46,292 nucleotides of DNA. Source: Olsenella_K sp051878835. Its GTDB lineage: Bacteria; Actinomycetota; Coriobacteriia; Coriobacteriales; Atopobiaceae. The notes under the pieces are model-generated. The model saw only the letters and a list, made by a program, of their open reading frames with translations, ran no database searches and had not been told where the DNA came from. Position 1 is the first letter of the stretch. Every line of letters starts with the position of its first letter. The translations under genes were made by a program, and so were the position numbers. Where the stretch lies: contig JBJEKW010000055.1 of the NCBI GenBank assembly GCA_051878835.1, positions 1 to 46,292 of the forward strand, read 5' to 3'. Shown here in pieces: positions 16,217-25,157 of the stretch.

Positions 16217-17182
16217 ATGCCAAACGACACCCCCATCTCTAGCCAGGTTTCCACCCCAGGCGGCACCGCCGCTGCGAATGGCACCGCCGCTGCGAGCGGC
16301 ACCGCCGCCGCAACCGCCCCCATCCCTCGCCGCGCCACCAACGTCGTGAAGGGGTACCGCACCCAGGACGGAGCCGGCGTCAGCCTGGTCCGCGTGCTGG
16401 GCAACCAGACCGCGCTCGACTTCGACCCGTTCCTGATGCTGGACTCGTTCGACAGCACGAACCCTGCCGACTACACCGCCGGCTTCCCCCTGCACCCCCA
16501 CCGCGGCATCGAGACCGTCAGCTACGTGCGCTCCGGCGCCATGCACCATCGCGACACCATGGGCTTCGAGGACACGGTCACGGACAAAGAGGTCCAGTGG
16601 ATGTGCGCCGGCTCGGGCGTCGAGCACGAGGAGACCATTCCCGCCACGGGCCGCCTGCTGGGCGTCCAGCTGTGGCTGAACCTGCCCGCCGACCAAAAGA
16701 TGGCCGCGCCCACCTATCACGCCATCAAGCGCTCCGACATCGAATCCATCCAGCTGGAGGGTGCAACGCTGCGCCTTCTGGCCGGCAACTTCGTCGACCC
16801 GGACGGAGTCGAGCATCATGGCCACCAGGGCGAGCACCTGCCCCTGGACTACTACGAGCTGACCGTAGAGCCGGGTGCCACCGTGACGCTCGACGTGCAG
16901 CCGGACCGCTCGGTCATGGCCTTCACGCTGGAGGGCTCGGCCCGCATCGGCAGCCTGCCCCTGGGTCCCAAGACCGCGGCCAAGCTCGAGGAGGGCAGCC
17001 AGGTCGTCATCACCGCCACGGACGATGGGCCCTCGGTAGTGCTGGTGATGAGCTCCGTGGCCCTGCACGAGCCCGTCGCCTGGGGCGGCCCCATCGTCAT
17101 GAACACCATCGACCAGCTGCACGACGCTTTCCGCGAGCTGGACGAGGGCACCTTCCTGCGCCAGGGCATCACGGTGGAGTAG
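16217..17182 (+). CDS. Pirin-family protein
   Basis: 321 residues, bicupin fold. The metal-binding cupin motif HPHRGIETVSYVRSGAMHHRD carries the usual histidines, followed by WMCAGSGVEHEE. Bacterial pirins are quercetinase-like or regulatory iron proteins; a precise role cannot be assigned. AAAGGAG precedes the ATG. The N-terminal ~35 residues before IPRRATNVVKGY hold three GTAAA(N/S/T) units, coded by an 18-bp tandem repeat (16262-16315). It is followed 20-35 bases later by the Nramp transporter gene, so the two may be cotranscribed. Confidence 0.9.
   Translation: MPNDTPISSQVSTPGGTAAANGTAAASGTAAATAPIPRRATNVVKGYRTQDGAGVSLVRVLGNQTALDFDPFLMLDSFDSTNPADYTAGFPLHPHRGIETVSYVRSGAMHHRDTMGFEDTVTDKEVQWMCAGSGVEHEETIPATGRLLGVQLWLNLPADQKMAAPTYHAIKRSDIESIQLEGATLRLLAGNFVDPDGVEHHGHQGEHLPLDYYELTVEPGATVTLDVQPDRSVMAFTLEGSARIGSLPLGPKTAAKLEEGSQVVITATDDGPSVVLVMSSVALHEPVAWGGPIVMNTIDQLHDAFRELDEGTFLRQGITVE
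16262..16315 (+). repeat. 18-bp in-frame tandem repeat in the pirin gene
   Basis: Three units (16262-16279, 16280-16297, 16298-16315) starting GGCACCGCCGCTGCGA. In frame, within the variable N-terminal tail. Confidence 0.85.
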
Positions 17183-17216
17183 CCAAAGGCCGACTCGCGA
17201 AGGGATGCTGACATAT

Positions 17217-18554
17217 ATGAGAAGCGCAAAACGTTCCGGCGACTCAGGCCTGGCGCCGAGCGCAAGCCATCCCAACAGCACGCCCCGCCCTGGCAGCACG
17301 AGCCCCTCGCAGCGCCTCCAGCAGGACTTCTGGGGCGAACACACCGGAGGCCACGGCGGCCTCGAGATTCTGCGCCACATCGGGCCGGGCCTGCTGGTGA
17401 CCGTGGGCTTCGTCGACCCCGGCAACTGGGCGTCCAACATGGCCGCCGGCTCGCAGTTTGGCTACACGCTGCTGTGGGTGGTGACCCTCTCGACGCTGAT
17501 GCTCATCGTGCTGCAGCACAACGCCGCTCACCTGGGCATCGTTACGGGCGACTGCCTGGCCGAGGCCACGACAAAGCACCTTCCCCGCCGCCTGTCGCGC
17601 GTGCTGCTGACGACCGCGTGGCTGGCCACGGTGGCCACGGCGCTGGCCGAGGTGCTGGGCGGGGCCATCGCGCTGCAGATGCTGTTTGGTCTGCCGCTGA
17701 AGGTGGGATGCGTCCTGGTGGCGGTGGTCGCGCTGGCGCTTCTGGCCACGAACTCGTACCGCCGCATCGAGCGCTGGATCATCGGCTTCGTCTCGCTGAT
17801 AGGCCTGGCGTTTCTGGCCGAGCTGGCGCTGGTGCAGGTGGATTGGCCGCAAGCTGCCGCCGGCTGGGTGACGCCGTCGCTTCCCGCGGGCTCGGGCACC
17901 ATCGTGATGAGCGTGCTGGGCGCGGTCGTAATGCCGCACAACCTGTTCCTGCACTCCGAGGTCATCCAGAGCCAGCACTTCGAGGGGCGTGGCGACTCCA
18001 TCATCCAGGAGCGGCTGAAGTACGAGTTCGCCGACACGCTGTTCTCGATGGCGGTGGGCTGGGCCATCAACTCGGCCATGGTCATCCTGGCGGCCACCAC
18101 CTTCTACCAGCAGGGCATTGTGGTGGACGACCTGGGCGTGGCCGCCAGCACGCTGACGCCCATCCTGGGGCAGGGAGCGCGCGTGGTCTTTGCACTGGCG
18201 CTGCTGCTGGCAGGCCTGTCCAGCAGCATCACGGCGGGCATGGCGGCGGGCACCATCTCGGCAGGCATGTTCGGCGAGGAGTACGACATCCACGACCGGC
18301 ACTCGTCCGGCGGCGTGGCGCTGTGCTTCGTCGCCGCGCTGGTGGCGTGCCTTCTGGTGCAAGACTCGTTCCAGGGGCTCCTGTGGAGCCAGGCGCTGCT
18401 GAGCCTGCAGCTGCCCATCACCGTGTTCCTGCAGATATACCTGACCAGCTCGCACAAGGTCATGGGTCGCTACGCGAACGGCCTGGCACTGAAGGTGCTG
18501 CTGTGCGCCATCGGCGTCTTCGTCACCGTGCTGGACGTCCTGCTGCTGGTGTAG
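17217..18554 (+). CDS. mntH: Nramp-family divalent metal transporter
   Basis: About 445 residues with eleven or so membrane segments. The metal-binding motifs are canonical: VGFVDPGNWASN in TM1 (Asp, Asn) and GAVVMPHNLFLHS in TM6 (Ala, Met). The Met ligand favours transition metals such as Mn(II) or Fe(II) over Mg or Al. Transport is proton-coupled in the family. I chose ATG 17217 because the only purine-rich box (GAAGGGA) lies ~11 bases before it; ATG 17205 directly abuts that box. It follows pirin, an iron-binding protein, in the same direction. The recurrent 12-mer lies immediately after the stop. Confidence 0.92.
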   Translation: MRSAKRSGDSGLAPSASHPNSTPRPGSTSPSQRLQQDFWGEHTGGHGGLEILRHIGPGLLVTVGFVDPGNWASNMAAGSQFGYTLLWVVTLSTLMLIVLQHNAAHLGIVTGDCLAEATTKHLPRRLSRVLLTTAWLATVATALAEVLGGAIALQMLFGLPLKVGCVLVAVVALALLATNSYRRIERWIIGFVSLIGLAFLAELALVQVDWPQAAAGWVTPSLPAGSGTIVMSVLGAVVMPHNLFLHSEVIQSQHFEGRGDSIIQERLKYEFADTLFSMAVGWAINSAMVILAATTFYQQGIVVDDLGVAASTLTPILGQGARVVFALALLLAGLSSSITAGMAAGTISAGMFGEEYDIHDRHSSGGVALCFVAALVACLLVQDSFQGLLWSQALLSLQLPITVFLQIYLTSSHKVMGRYANGLALKVLLCAIGVFVTVLDVLLLV

Positions 18555-18624
18555 GGCAAGAAGGGCGCACGGGGCTTCGGCATATCAACCAGCCGCAGGT
18601 CAGCGCGCCCTTCTCTGCTTATAC

Positions 18625-18698
18625 GGCCAGATGGGCGTGCGCTCTTCCCTACTTATAGGGCCAGATCGGGCCAGATGGGCGTGCGCTCTTCCCTACTT
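18625..18698. repeat. 30-base direct repeat, 44-bp period
   Basis: Identical copies at 18625-18654 and 18669-18698, beginning GGCCAGATGGGCGTGCGCTC. The second copy overlaps the last codons of the leftward membrane-protein gene. A degraded third copy lies just before 18625. Confidence 0.85.
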
Positions 18699-19499
18699 CC
18701 CCTGGCCGGGCTTGCGCAGGCCGCGGCGCAGAAGAGCCGCCGCCTTGCTGCGACTCTCGGTCGAGAAGCTGCGCATGCTGGTGAGCGCTCGTCGCTGGAT
18801 GCCCGTGAGGCCGCCAGCCAGCCGGCGCGCGTGCTCCTCGACGTCGTGGCGCAGGGGCACGCGGCCGGTGGCGATGTCGTTCACGGCGACCTCCATGACC
18901 GCGTCGAAGTCAGCCTGCGCGTCCTCGATGCGCTTGGTGAGGTCCGACATGGCCGACACGCTGAGCGCCGCGTCGGCCGACATCAGGCCCACGATCACCA
19001 GCGAGCCGATCTCCCACCAGACCTGCGGCACGCCCGACGCCACGTCGACCAGGTGCTGGCATAGCAGGTAGTACACCGCCACTCCCGCCGCGCCGAAGCA
19101 CAGCGTAAATGGCAGGCAGATGCGTCCGTGGATGTTCAGGGGCATGCGGCTGTAGTCCCACCAGCGCGCGTGAAACCAGCGCTCCAGCACGTAGGAGGTC
19201 GCATATTCCAGCACCGCACTGCCCACGGCGCTGACGATGAAGACCTGCCACCATTGCAGGCCAGCGCTTGCCGCAGCCGAAGTCGTCGCAACGCCGGCCG
19301 CCGGGCCCAACGCCGCCTGCACGTTCAGAAACAGCGCCAGCACCGTCGTGAACCCGAAGCCATAGATGGGGCACACCGGGCCAAAGAGGAAGCCGCGATT
19401 GTCCCAGCGCTTGTTCTTTATGGCACAGAAGATGCACTCGTACAGCCATCCAAAGAAGCTGATGACCCCAAACCACACCACATAGCAGCAGACGTCCAC
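18693..19499 (-). CDS. CmpB-like putative ABC-transporter-type membrane protein
   Basis: About 268 residues of the family annotated as ABC_trans_CmpB (putative type IV transporter permease). The signature FGVISFFGWLYECIFCAIKN, then RWDNRGFLFGPVCPIYGFG, opens the protein. YATSYVLERWFHARWWDYS lies mid-way and NIHGRICLPFTLCFG follows; these are family hallmarks. Five or so membrane spans, then a ~90-residue charged cytoplasmic tail, partly helical. The GTG at 19499 is preceded by GGAGG five bases away; a longer open frame upstream has no such signal. Function is unproven in the family. Monocistronic as far as visible. Confidence 0.83.
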   Translation of the reverse strand: MDVCCYVVWFGVISFFGWLYECIFCAIKNKRWDNRGFLFGPVCPIYGFGFTTVLALFLNVQAALGPAAGVATTSAAASAGLQWWQVFIVSAVGSAVLEYATSYVLERWFHARWWDYSRMPLNIHGRICLPFTLCFGAAGVAVYYLLCQHLVDVASGVPQVWWEIGSLVIVGLMSADAALSVSAMSDLTKRIEDAQADFDAVMEVAVNDIATGRVPLRHDVEEHARRLAGGLTGIQRRALTSMRSFSTESRSKAAALLRRGLRKPGQGK

Positions 19500-19837
19500 G
19501 GCACCTCCATCACCCACGTCCAACAGACGGCTGCCATGGACCTGGCCACGCATCCGCCGCAGCAGCCCGCCCCGGTAACCCACCACGCGGCCCGCCACGA
19601 CAGGACGTCACAGCACCCTGCCGCGGCACCCTGCCGCGGCAACCTGCCACAGCAGCTCGCCGCCGCAGCTCAGACCTGGCCCCATCGCAACGCAGCACAC
19701 CGTCTCCATTGTCAGTTACCACCCCATTGTCCGACAAATGACGGCCCCTGCGTCCAAATTTGCGCCGCTTGCCCCAATTGCCCTTCTTGCCCTCAGCAGT
19801 CAATCCCGTAAGCAACGACGACCGCAACCACCCAGCA

Positions 19838-19932
19838 GTAAGTCGCAGCCAACATCGAGCGGTACCTTTTTGATTGCCGTTGCCGGCCCAGTGCAATTAA
19901 AAAGGTACCGCTCGAAGTCACGTGGAGCTAAC
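19838..19932. repeat. Dyad element copy 5 (95 bp)
   Basis: GTA (variant of GTT) 19838-19840, arms 19852-19876 and 19894-19918, AAC 19930-19932. Arms pair at 23 of 25. The distal arm reads CGAGCGG instead of TGCTCGG, with the matching change in the other arm. Confidence 0.9.
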
Positions 19933-20048
19933 TAAACCAACCAAAGCCACCCCTAAAGCCATCCCTCCACATGTAAGCCCTCAATATTGAATGTCTTTCG
20001 TAAAGATTGTCGCGATATGATACTCAGCTGCCGCAAAGCCGCCCGGAT

Positions 20049-20143
20049 GTTCGCCTAGGTTTACTTTGCTCGGTACCTTTTTGGTTGCTGGTCCACACGG
20101 GTCGCAATCAAAAAGGTACCGAGCAAAGTTGTCGTCGGTTGAC
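20049..20143. repeat. Dyad element copy 6 (95 bp)
   Basis: GTT 20049-20051, arms 20063-20087 and 20105-20129, then GAC (variant of AAC) 20141-20143. Arms pair at 24 of 25. Centres of copies 5 and 6 are 211 bases apart. Confidence 0.93.
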
Positions 20144-20216
20144 TGTATGGCCGGGGTTTGGGGCTATTACCCCATGGGGGTATATGGTCTGGCGCCCATG
20201 GCTGCAGGGCGTTACT

Positions 20217-20312
20217 GTTCGACAACGCAAACTTTGTCCGGTGCGGATTTGGTCGCACTAGGGGCAAGAAGGGCAATCAAAATAGCACCGCTCAAAGTTG
20301 CACGATGGCAAC
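20217..20312. repeat. Dyad element copy 7 (96 bp)
   Basis: GTT 20217-20219, arms 20231-20255 and 20274-20298, AAC 20310-20312. Arms pair at 18 of 25 and carry the GGTGC variant. The loop contains the 12-mer GGCAAGAAGGGC. It starts 168 bases after copy 6. Confidence 0.88.
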
Positions 20313-20697
20313 TGCATCCGCCGAACTCATGGGTATGCCCTGGATGATGCGTGAGTAATGGCTCATGCCTGGATGATGAACGATACCTGCGTGCTGGACG
20401 ATGTCTGAGCGATGGCAGCACGAAAGACGGCTCCGCAAGCCGGTAAGGCTCACGGGGCCGTCACTGAGAATCCTGCTGGGTCGGTCGGTACGCTGTCAGC
20501 TGCGACCAGGGCGTTATTTGCCGGCGCCGACACGCAGCCGACGCAACCGATGCACCGCCTTCGCGCCCGGTGCACCTCTGCCGCACCCGGCGTGGCGCCA
20601 ACCACCCGGCACTCCGGCACCATGCTCGGTGCGACGTCAACCAACCGGCTGCACCCGGCGTGGCGCCGACACCCAGCCAGCACAGCGTCATCCGACG

Positions 20698-21276
20698 CTA
20701 GTATATGGTCACGTCCGAGCGCTCGAAGCGGGCCACCTCGCTGGGGGCAACGGTGCCCGTAGCGGTGAACTTCCAGGTGCCGCCCGCCTTCAGGTTGTTC
20801 GTGTTGGCGTAGGCATTGCCGATCTGGTTGCCATCCGCGTCGTACAGGGTGTAGGTGATGCCGACGTACGACTGCTCCTTGTCGGTGTTGTTCGTCAGCG
20901 TGCCGGTAATCTGGTACATGTACTCGTTCGAGGTGTCCGCGACCTCGTCGGAGATGGTGTACTCGTCGGCCGAGGAATCGGTGCTGGCCGACGCGTCAGA
21001 GGTAGCAGAGGCATCAGAGGTCGAGTCGGTCGACGTCGCGGCCGAGCTGTCCGACGATCCGGTCGAGCCGCTGGTGCTGGACCCGCAGGCGCTCAACCCA
21101 AAGGTTACTGCTAGGGCGACCGAGAGCGCCAACGCCAGGGTGGCGACCCCACGGAGCCGCCATCCGGTAAACCGGGAGCCAAAGTGGCGGGAGCTTCCGG
21201 GACATGCCGGGCTTGCGGCGCGCGCAGAGCTTACGGGACGTGCGGGGCGTGCGTTCGAACGTGTGTGACCAAACAT
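20698..21276 (-). CDS. FxLYD-domain lipoprotein
   Basis: 192 residues. A long basic N-region (~40 residues, Arg/Ser-rich) precedes a hydrophobic segment and the lipobox LSAC near residue 63. A Ser/Thr/Asp-rich linker of ~40 residues follows. The C-terminal domain YQITGTLTNNTDKEQSYVG, then ITYTLYDADGNQIGNAYANT and LKAGGTWKFTA, is the FxLYD fold found in surface lipoproteins of Gram-positive bacteria. The start at 21276 has GGAAGGAAGGG upstream, which supports the long N-terminus. Surface-anchored; function unknown. Confidence 0.85.
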   Translation of the reverse strand: MFGHTRSNARPARPVSSARAASPACPGSSRHFGSRFTGWRLRGVATLALALSVALAVTFGLSACGSSTSGSTGSSDSSAATSTDSTSDASATSDASASTDSSADEYTISDEVADTSNEYMYQITGTLTNNTDKEQSYVGITYTLYDADGNQIGNAYANTNNLKAGGTWKFTATGTVAPSEVARFERSDVTIY

Positions 21277-21674
21277 CTGGACCCTTCCTTCCTAGCCTTC
21301 TACCTGCGGATATATGTGCGCTCGTCGGTATCGACTACAAACGACGTGCGCAACGCGCATCCGCAGGCTTCGCGGATTTCCGATGCTAGAAAGGACGGGC
21401 AAGAAGTTCATTAGCTGCCAGCAGAGTCCGCCGACACGCTCCGCCAGCGGCCACGAATCAGCCGCCGGCGTCGAAGCGCCGGCAGAACAGCACCGTAACG
21501 GCAGGCTGCCAGGCATCGCCACCGCAGCTGATGATGCAGAATCACCGGCGGCTGGAATCAAGACGATGCTAGTAGCGCTTGCGGGCGGCAGTGCAGTGGT
21601 AGTAGCGCTTGCGGGCGGTAGCGCAGTGGCAATAGCGCTTGCGGGCGGTAGCGACGGCCGACGCCGTCTCGCCC
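21277..21674. other. Gene-free stretch with 30-bp minisatellite
   Basis: Contains three 30-bp tandem units (21571-21600, 21601-21630, 21631-21655) built on TAGCGCTTGCGGGCGGTAGC. No gene seen; it lies 3' of the isomerase-like gene and 5' of the lipoprotein gene, both leftward. Confidence 0.7.
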
Positions 21675-23435
21675 CTACCCTGCCTGGCGCACGTACGCCT
21701 GCACGAAGTGAATCTGCTGTCCCTCGACCGCAGGTCGCACGGTATAGGCACCCGCCGCGGCTGGCACGATGAAGGTCTCGGCGTAGTGCACCTCGAACGG
21801 CTCGAACGCGCCCGTGGGGCTCTGCACCACGGCGGCGTCGCCCTCCACCAGGTTCAGCATGTGCACGCCGCTGCTGGCGTCGTGCTGCGTCGTCACGGTG
21901 GAGGTGAACCGCCTGGACTCTATGAACTCCAGCTCGTGCAGACCCGTGTGCTCCTCGGTCCAGCCGTCGCCCGCGGCCACGTCGCGGAACTGGTTCACCA
22001 GATTGCTCTGCACCCAGTCGGTGCGACGGTTCCACTGGATGTTCTTCTCGCCATCGTCCAGGTGGATTGGGCGCGGCTTTCCGTCCAGGCCCAGCCGGCC
22101 CCAGTCCCACAGCTTGTAGGTAAATATGTAGGGCGTCGCGCTGATCTCCAGCACCATGCAGCCCGCCGACGAACAGTGCACCGTACCTGCGGGAATGAGG
22201 AAGTGGTCGTGCCGATGGGCAGGGATGCGGTTGACGTACGTATCGGCCGAGAACGCCGGACCGCTGTCTTTCGCCACTCGCAGCGCGCTCATCATGCGCT
22301 GGGGCGACACGCCCTCTCGCAGGCCCAGGTACACGCCCGCCCCCGGCTGCGCGTCCAGAATGTAGTAGCTCTCGTCCTGCGTGTAGGCCATGCCGTAGTG
22401 GGTGTGGATGTAGTCGGTCAGCGGATGCACCTGCAGGCTGAGGTTCTGCCCGCCCATGGTATCCAGCAGGTCGAAGCGGATGGGGAACTCGGCGCCAAAG
22501 CGTGCGTAGTTCTGCGCGCCCAAGAGCTCCACGGGCCGGCGCAGCACCGCGTCCATCGCCGGCACCTCAACTCGCACGTCACCAAAGCGCAGGTACAGGC
22601 TGTTTTCCTCGGGCACGCCGTCGAAGCTCCACGCGTAGTTGGGCGCGGCGGGGTCCAGGCCAAAGTGGTCGCGCATCCACGTGCCGCCCCACACGCCCGG
22701 GTCGAAGTAGGGCACCAGCCTGAACGGTCGGCGTACCACCTGGTCCAGTCCCGCGCGGAACGCGTCGCCCGAAATCAGGCGCGGGTCGCCCGCGTCGTTG
22801 GAGTCCAGCAGGTAGTCGATGCGTTCGAACAGCTGCCGCTTGTGGCGGTCGGCGATGCGCCAGTCGATGAAGTAGCCGCGCTTGAACTTGCGCAGCGCGT
22901 CCTCCTCGGCGTTGTTGGCAAGGAAGTTGCACGCGCCGTGGCGATAGCGCTGCTGGATTTCCCAACGGGCAAGGTCGCAGTAAACCAGCACGTCACCGGG
23001 GCAGATCAGCGAGGCGCCAACGCCGTACACCATCACGCGAAGCCCCTGGTCGACCGCCTGACGAATCCGGGTGCGCGCACGGTCCAACTGCTCGGGGTCC
23101 ATCAGGTCCTCTAGGCAGCCGTAGAACATGACGCCGCGCACCCTGTCCTGGGTCACGTGCGGGACCAAGATGGCGTCCACCTTCTGCTGGCTCAGGTACA
23201 CGAGCCCGCTCATGATGACCACGTCGGGATCGACCGCGCGCCTGACCAGGTCCAGCACGTCATCCGTCACGCCCGGGTAGCAGTCCACCGTGACCGTGTG
23301 AGCCTCGCGCAGCCCCGAAAGCGCGGCATACACGTCCGCGTTTCCATGGAATGCCTGGTCATCGTAGCCATCCACGCGAATCTCGGGGTACTTGTCGTAG
23401 GAGCTCCGCCTTCCCACGGATTCCTCGCCAGCCAT
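21675..23435 (-). CDS. Long class I mannose-6-phosphate isomerase-like protein
   Basis: About 586 residues, far longer than ordinary ManA (~320-390). Residues ~225-586 hold the cupin isomerase: PYFDPGVWGGTWM, the zinc ligands in LSLQVHPLTDYI (Gln, His), DESYYIL (Glu) and IPAGTVHCSSAG (His). The N-terminal ~220 residues form an extra domain (VTVDCYPGVTDDVLDLVRRA, then MVYGVGASLICPGDVLVYCD) of the kind seen in long Firmicutes/actinobacterial homologues. It has a kinase-like look but no Walker A loop. Probable sugar-phosphate isomerase, substrate uncertain. ATG 23435 has GAGGAGG seven bases upstream and is preferred over one nine codons earlier. Confidence 0.82.
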   Translation of the reverse strand: MAGEESVGRRSSYDKYPEIRVDGYDDQAFHGNADVYAALSGLREAHTVTVDCYPGVTDDVLDLVRRAVDPDVVIMSGLVYLSQQKVDAILVPHVTQDRVRGVMFYGCLEDLMDPEQLDRARTRIRQAVDQGLRVMVYGVGASLICPGDVLVYCDLARWEIQQRYRHGACNFLANNAEEDALRKFKRGYFIDWRIADRHKRQLFERIDYLLDSNDAGDPRLISGDAFRAGLDQVVRRPFRLVPYFDPGVWGGTWMRDHFGLDPAAPNYAWSFDGVPEENSLYLRFGDVRVEVPAMDAVLRRPVELLGAQNYARFGAEFPIRFDLLDTMGGQNLSLQVHPLTDYIHTHYGMAYTQDESYYILDAQPGAGVYLGLREGVSPQRMMSALRVAKDSGPAFSADTYVNRIPAHRHDHFLIPAGTVHCSSAGCMVLEISATPYIFTYKLWDWGRLGLDGKPRPIHLDDGEKNIQWNRRTDWVQSNLVNQFRDVAAGDGWTEEHTGLHELEFIESRRFTSTVTTQHDASSGVHMLNLVEGDAAVVQSPTGAFEPFEVHYAETFIVPAAAGAYTVRPAVEGQQIHFVQAYVRQAG

Positions 23436-23578
23436 GAGCGCCTCCTCGTTACACGCGGCCATGCCGCAGCATCATTCAGTTGAGAACATCATCGTACGGT
23501 AAGCGCAAGAGGCCCGTGCGCACCCATTCGGACCATTTCACAAGAAAATACGTGCTATTGAAGAAGAACTTCACGCAG

Positions 23579-24409
23579 CTACCGCGGCAGCACCAGGCAG
23601 TCGAAGCGGATGGCCTTGCCCGACACGCTGTAGCTGGGCTTCATTCCCGCCAGCGTGGGCCCCTTCGCAGGTCGCTTCACGATGATCTTTCGCGGCCCGG
23701 CGTCCCGGGCGGCCTGCAGCAGACGCTCCTCGTCGTCGCAGGGGCGCTCCAGGGTCTGCAGCAGCTGCAGCTTCTTCTTTACCGAAGCGCTCTTGTGCCG
23801 AGCGGGAAACATCGGGTCCAGAAGCACCAGGTCAGGGCGGGTATCCGAGCCTGCCATCCCCTCCAGCGCCTCAATCGAGTCGCCCTCGACCAGCCGCATG
23901 CGGCCGACCGCCTGCGCCAGCTGCGGCACGGCGGCCGCTCGCCGCAAAGAGTCGCGCAGCAACGCCGCTATCACGGGGTCGCGCTCGTAGAGGGTCACAG
24001 TGAAGCCCGCCGCAGCTAGCAGCAGGGAGTCCTCCCCCAGCCCAGCCGTGGCGTCCACCGCCGTCGGGCGCTCGACGCCCTTCAGCCGAGCGGCGCGCAC
24101 CACCAGCTCGTGGCTCAGGTTTCCCGGGCGCAGCCTGCACTCCATGTGCTCAAGGTCGCCGCGCAGAGTCATTCCGTCGGACTCCAGCGAGAGCCCGTCC
24201 GGGCCCAAGACCAGGGATGGAATAGACACCGGCAAAGCCAGTCCGTGGTCCTGGCCCCGGCCCTGTGCCGATTTCCCACCAGCAACCCAGCCAGCAGCCA
24301 CCCCAGAGCCACCAGCGTGCACCACCTCGACAGCCATGCTCGCACGCAGATGCTCGGCCAGCCGCTGCGCCTCCGCCTGATCGGCTCCGTCCAACACCAG
24401 AAGCGTCAT
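23579..24409 (-). CDS. rsmJ: 16S rRNA m2G1516-type methyltransferase RsmJ
   Basis: About 276 residues (E. coli RsmJ 250). The SAM motif DATAGLGEDSLLLAAAGF, then VTLYERDPVIAALL, and the catalytic-region LLDPMFPARHKSASVKKKLQ are characteristic of RsmJ. The end motif KIIVKRP, then KGPTLAG, also matches. It methylates a guanine of 16S rRNA on the 30S subunit. An insertion of ~30 Gly/Ala-rich residues follows the first helix (VVHAGGSGVAAGWVAGG). The start at 24409 has AAGAAGG upstream, supplied by a copy of the recurrent CAAGAAGGGC motif. Two longer starts (24430, 24490) lack family similarity. Confidence 0.88.
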   Translation of the reverse strand: MTLLVLDGADQAEAQRLAEHLRASMAVEVVHAGGSGVAAGWVAGGKSAQGRGQDHGLALPVSIPSLVLGPDGLSLESDGMTLRGDLEHMECRLRPGNLSHELVVRAARLKGVERPTAVDATAGLGEDSLLLAAAGFTVTLYERDPVIAALLRDSLRRAAAVPQLAQAVGRMRLVEGDSIEALEGMAGSDTRPDLVLLDPMFPARHKSASVKKKLQLLQTLERPCDDEERLLQAARDAGPRKIIVKRPAKGPTLAGMKPSYSVSGKAIRFDCLVLPR

Positions 24410-24582
24410 TTGCCCTTCTTGCACCGACATTGCCGCCCATCCCTCGCTTGCGGAATCCTTGTTGAAACCTTGCCATGGCGGGGCAGGCACGTCAGCCAGT
24501 CTGCCGCGCCAGCCCGGTCGAGCGTGCTACCACGCCGCCAGGCACGTCAGCCCGGTCGAACGCACCGTCGCGCCCGCCGCCC

Positions 24583-25074
24583 TCACACCCGCCTGGCCTG
24601 GTCCAACGCCACACCGCCCAGCCAGCCCCAGCGGGGCTGCTCCATCACGCCGTACACGCTGAGCCACGCCTCCAGCGGAGACGTCCGCAGGCGCTCGTCC
24701 GCGCTGTCTCGCACCAAACCGTCGCCCACGTACAGCCCCACATGACCGTAGCACAGGCCGTTCGCCCCAAAGGGGTGACGGCCGACGCCCACAATCATGC
24801 CCACCTTCAACTGCGCAGTGTCGGTGCGCGAGCAGAAGTCCTGGAACAGCCTATACGCGTCCCCCTGCACCACCCCGTATCCCTGTCGGGCATACGCGCG
24901 CTCAATCCATTCTGCGCAGGCATTTCCGCTGGTCCAAGGCGTGGCGTACGAGCAGGCCACCAGGTTTCGCTGCGGCTGGGTGGCGTCCATCAGCCGCTCG
25001 GGCTCGTGCCCGGGCAAGATGGCGCGAAACGCCGGCTGCCCAAAGCGCGTGGTCACCCCATCGGCCATCAGCAT
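24583..25074 (-). CDS. NlpC/P60-like cysteine peptidase-fold protein
   Basis: 163 residues from the ATG at 25074. Catalytic Cys in WTSGNACAEWIERAY and His in YGHVGLYVGDGLVRDS match the NlpC/P60 or CHAP fold; a third polar residue is not certain. No signal peptide is visible, so it may act in the cytoplasm. The frame is open further upstream, and the stretch DERDLRERVLHVLGSRN just before 25074 looks coding. A TTG at 25164, overlapping the esterase stop, is therefore an alternative start. It lies third in a leftward set after nitrilase and esterase. Substrate unknown: cell-wall peptide or another amide. Confidence 0.7.
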   Translation of the reverse strand: MLMADGVTTRFGQPAFRAILPGHEPERLMDATQPQRNLVACSYATPWTSGNACAEWIERAYARQGYGVVQGDAYRLFQDFCSRTDTAQLKVGMIVGVGRHPFGANGLCYGHVGLYVGDGLVRDSADERLRTSPLEAWLSVYGVMEQPRWGWLGGVALDQARRV

Positions 25075-25157
25075 GTTCCTGCTGCCCAAGACGTGCAAGA
25101 CGCGCTCGCGCAGGTCGCGCTCGTCCGACGAACTGGTACCCGGCGCGCCAGATTCGC

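Larger units (their letters stand above)
19500..20697. other. 1.2 kb gene-free stretch with three dyad elements
   Basis: Holds dyad elements 5, 6 and 7, plus CTGCCGCGGCA-type low-complexity DNA at ~19560-19680. It also has a TACCCC-AT-GGGGGTA palindrome (20168-20182) and CACCCGGCGTGGCGCC repeats around 20585-20680. No gene-like frame. Confidence 0.6.

Noticed and set aside
20401..20700. Small gene in the stretch before the FxLYD lipoprotein gene
   Set aside because: Open frames here are repeats of CACCCGGCGTGGCGCC-like DNA without ribosome binding site or protein-like composition.
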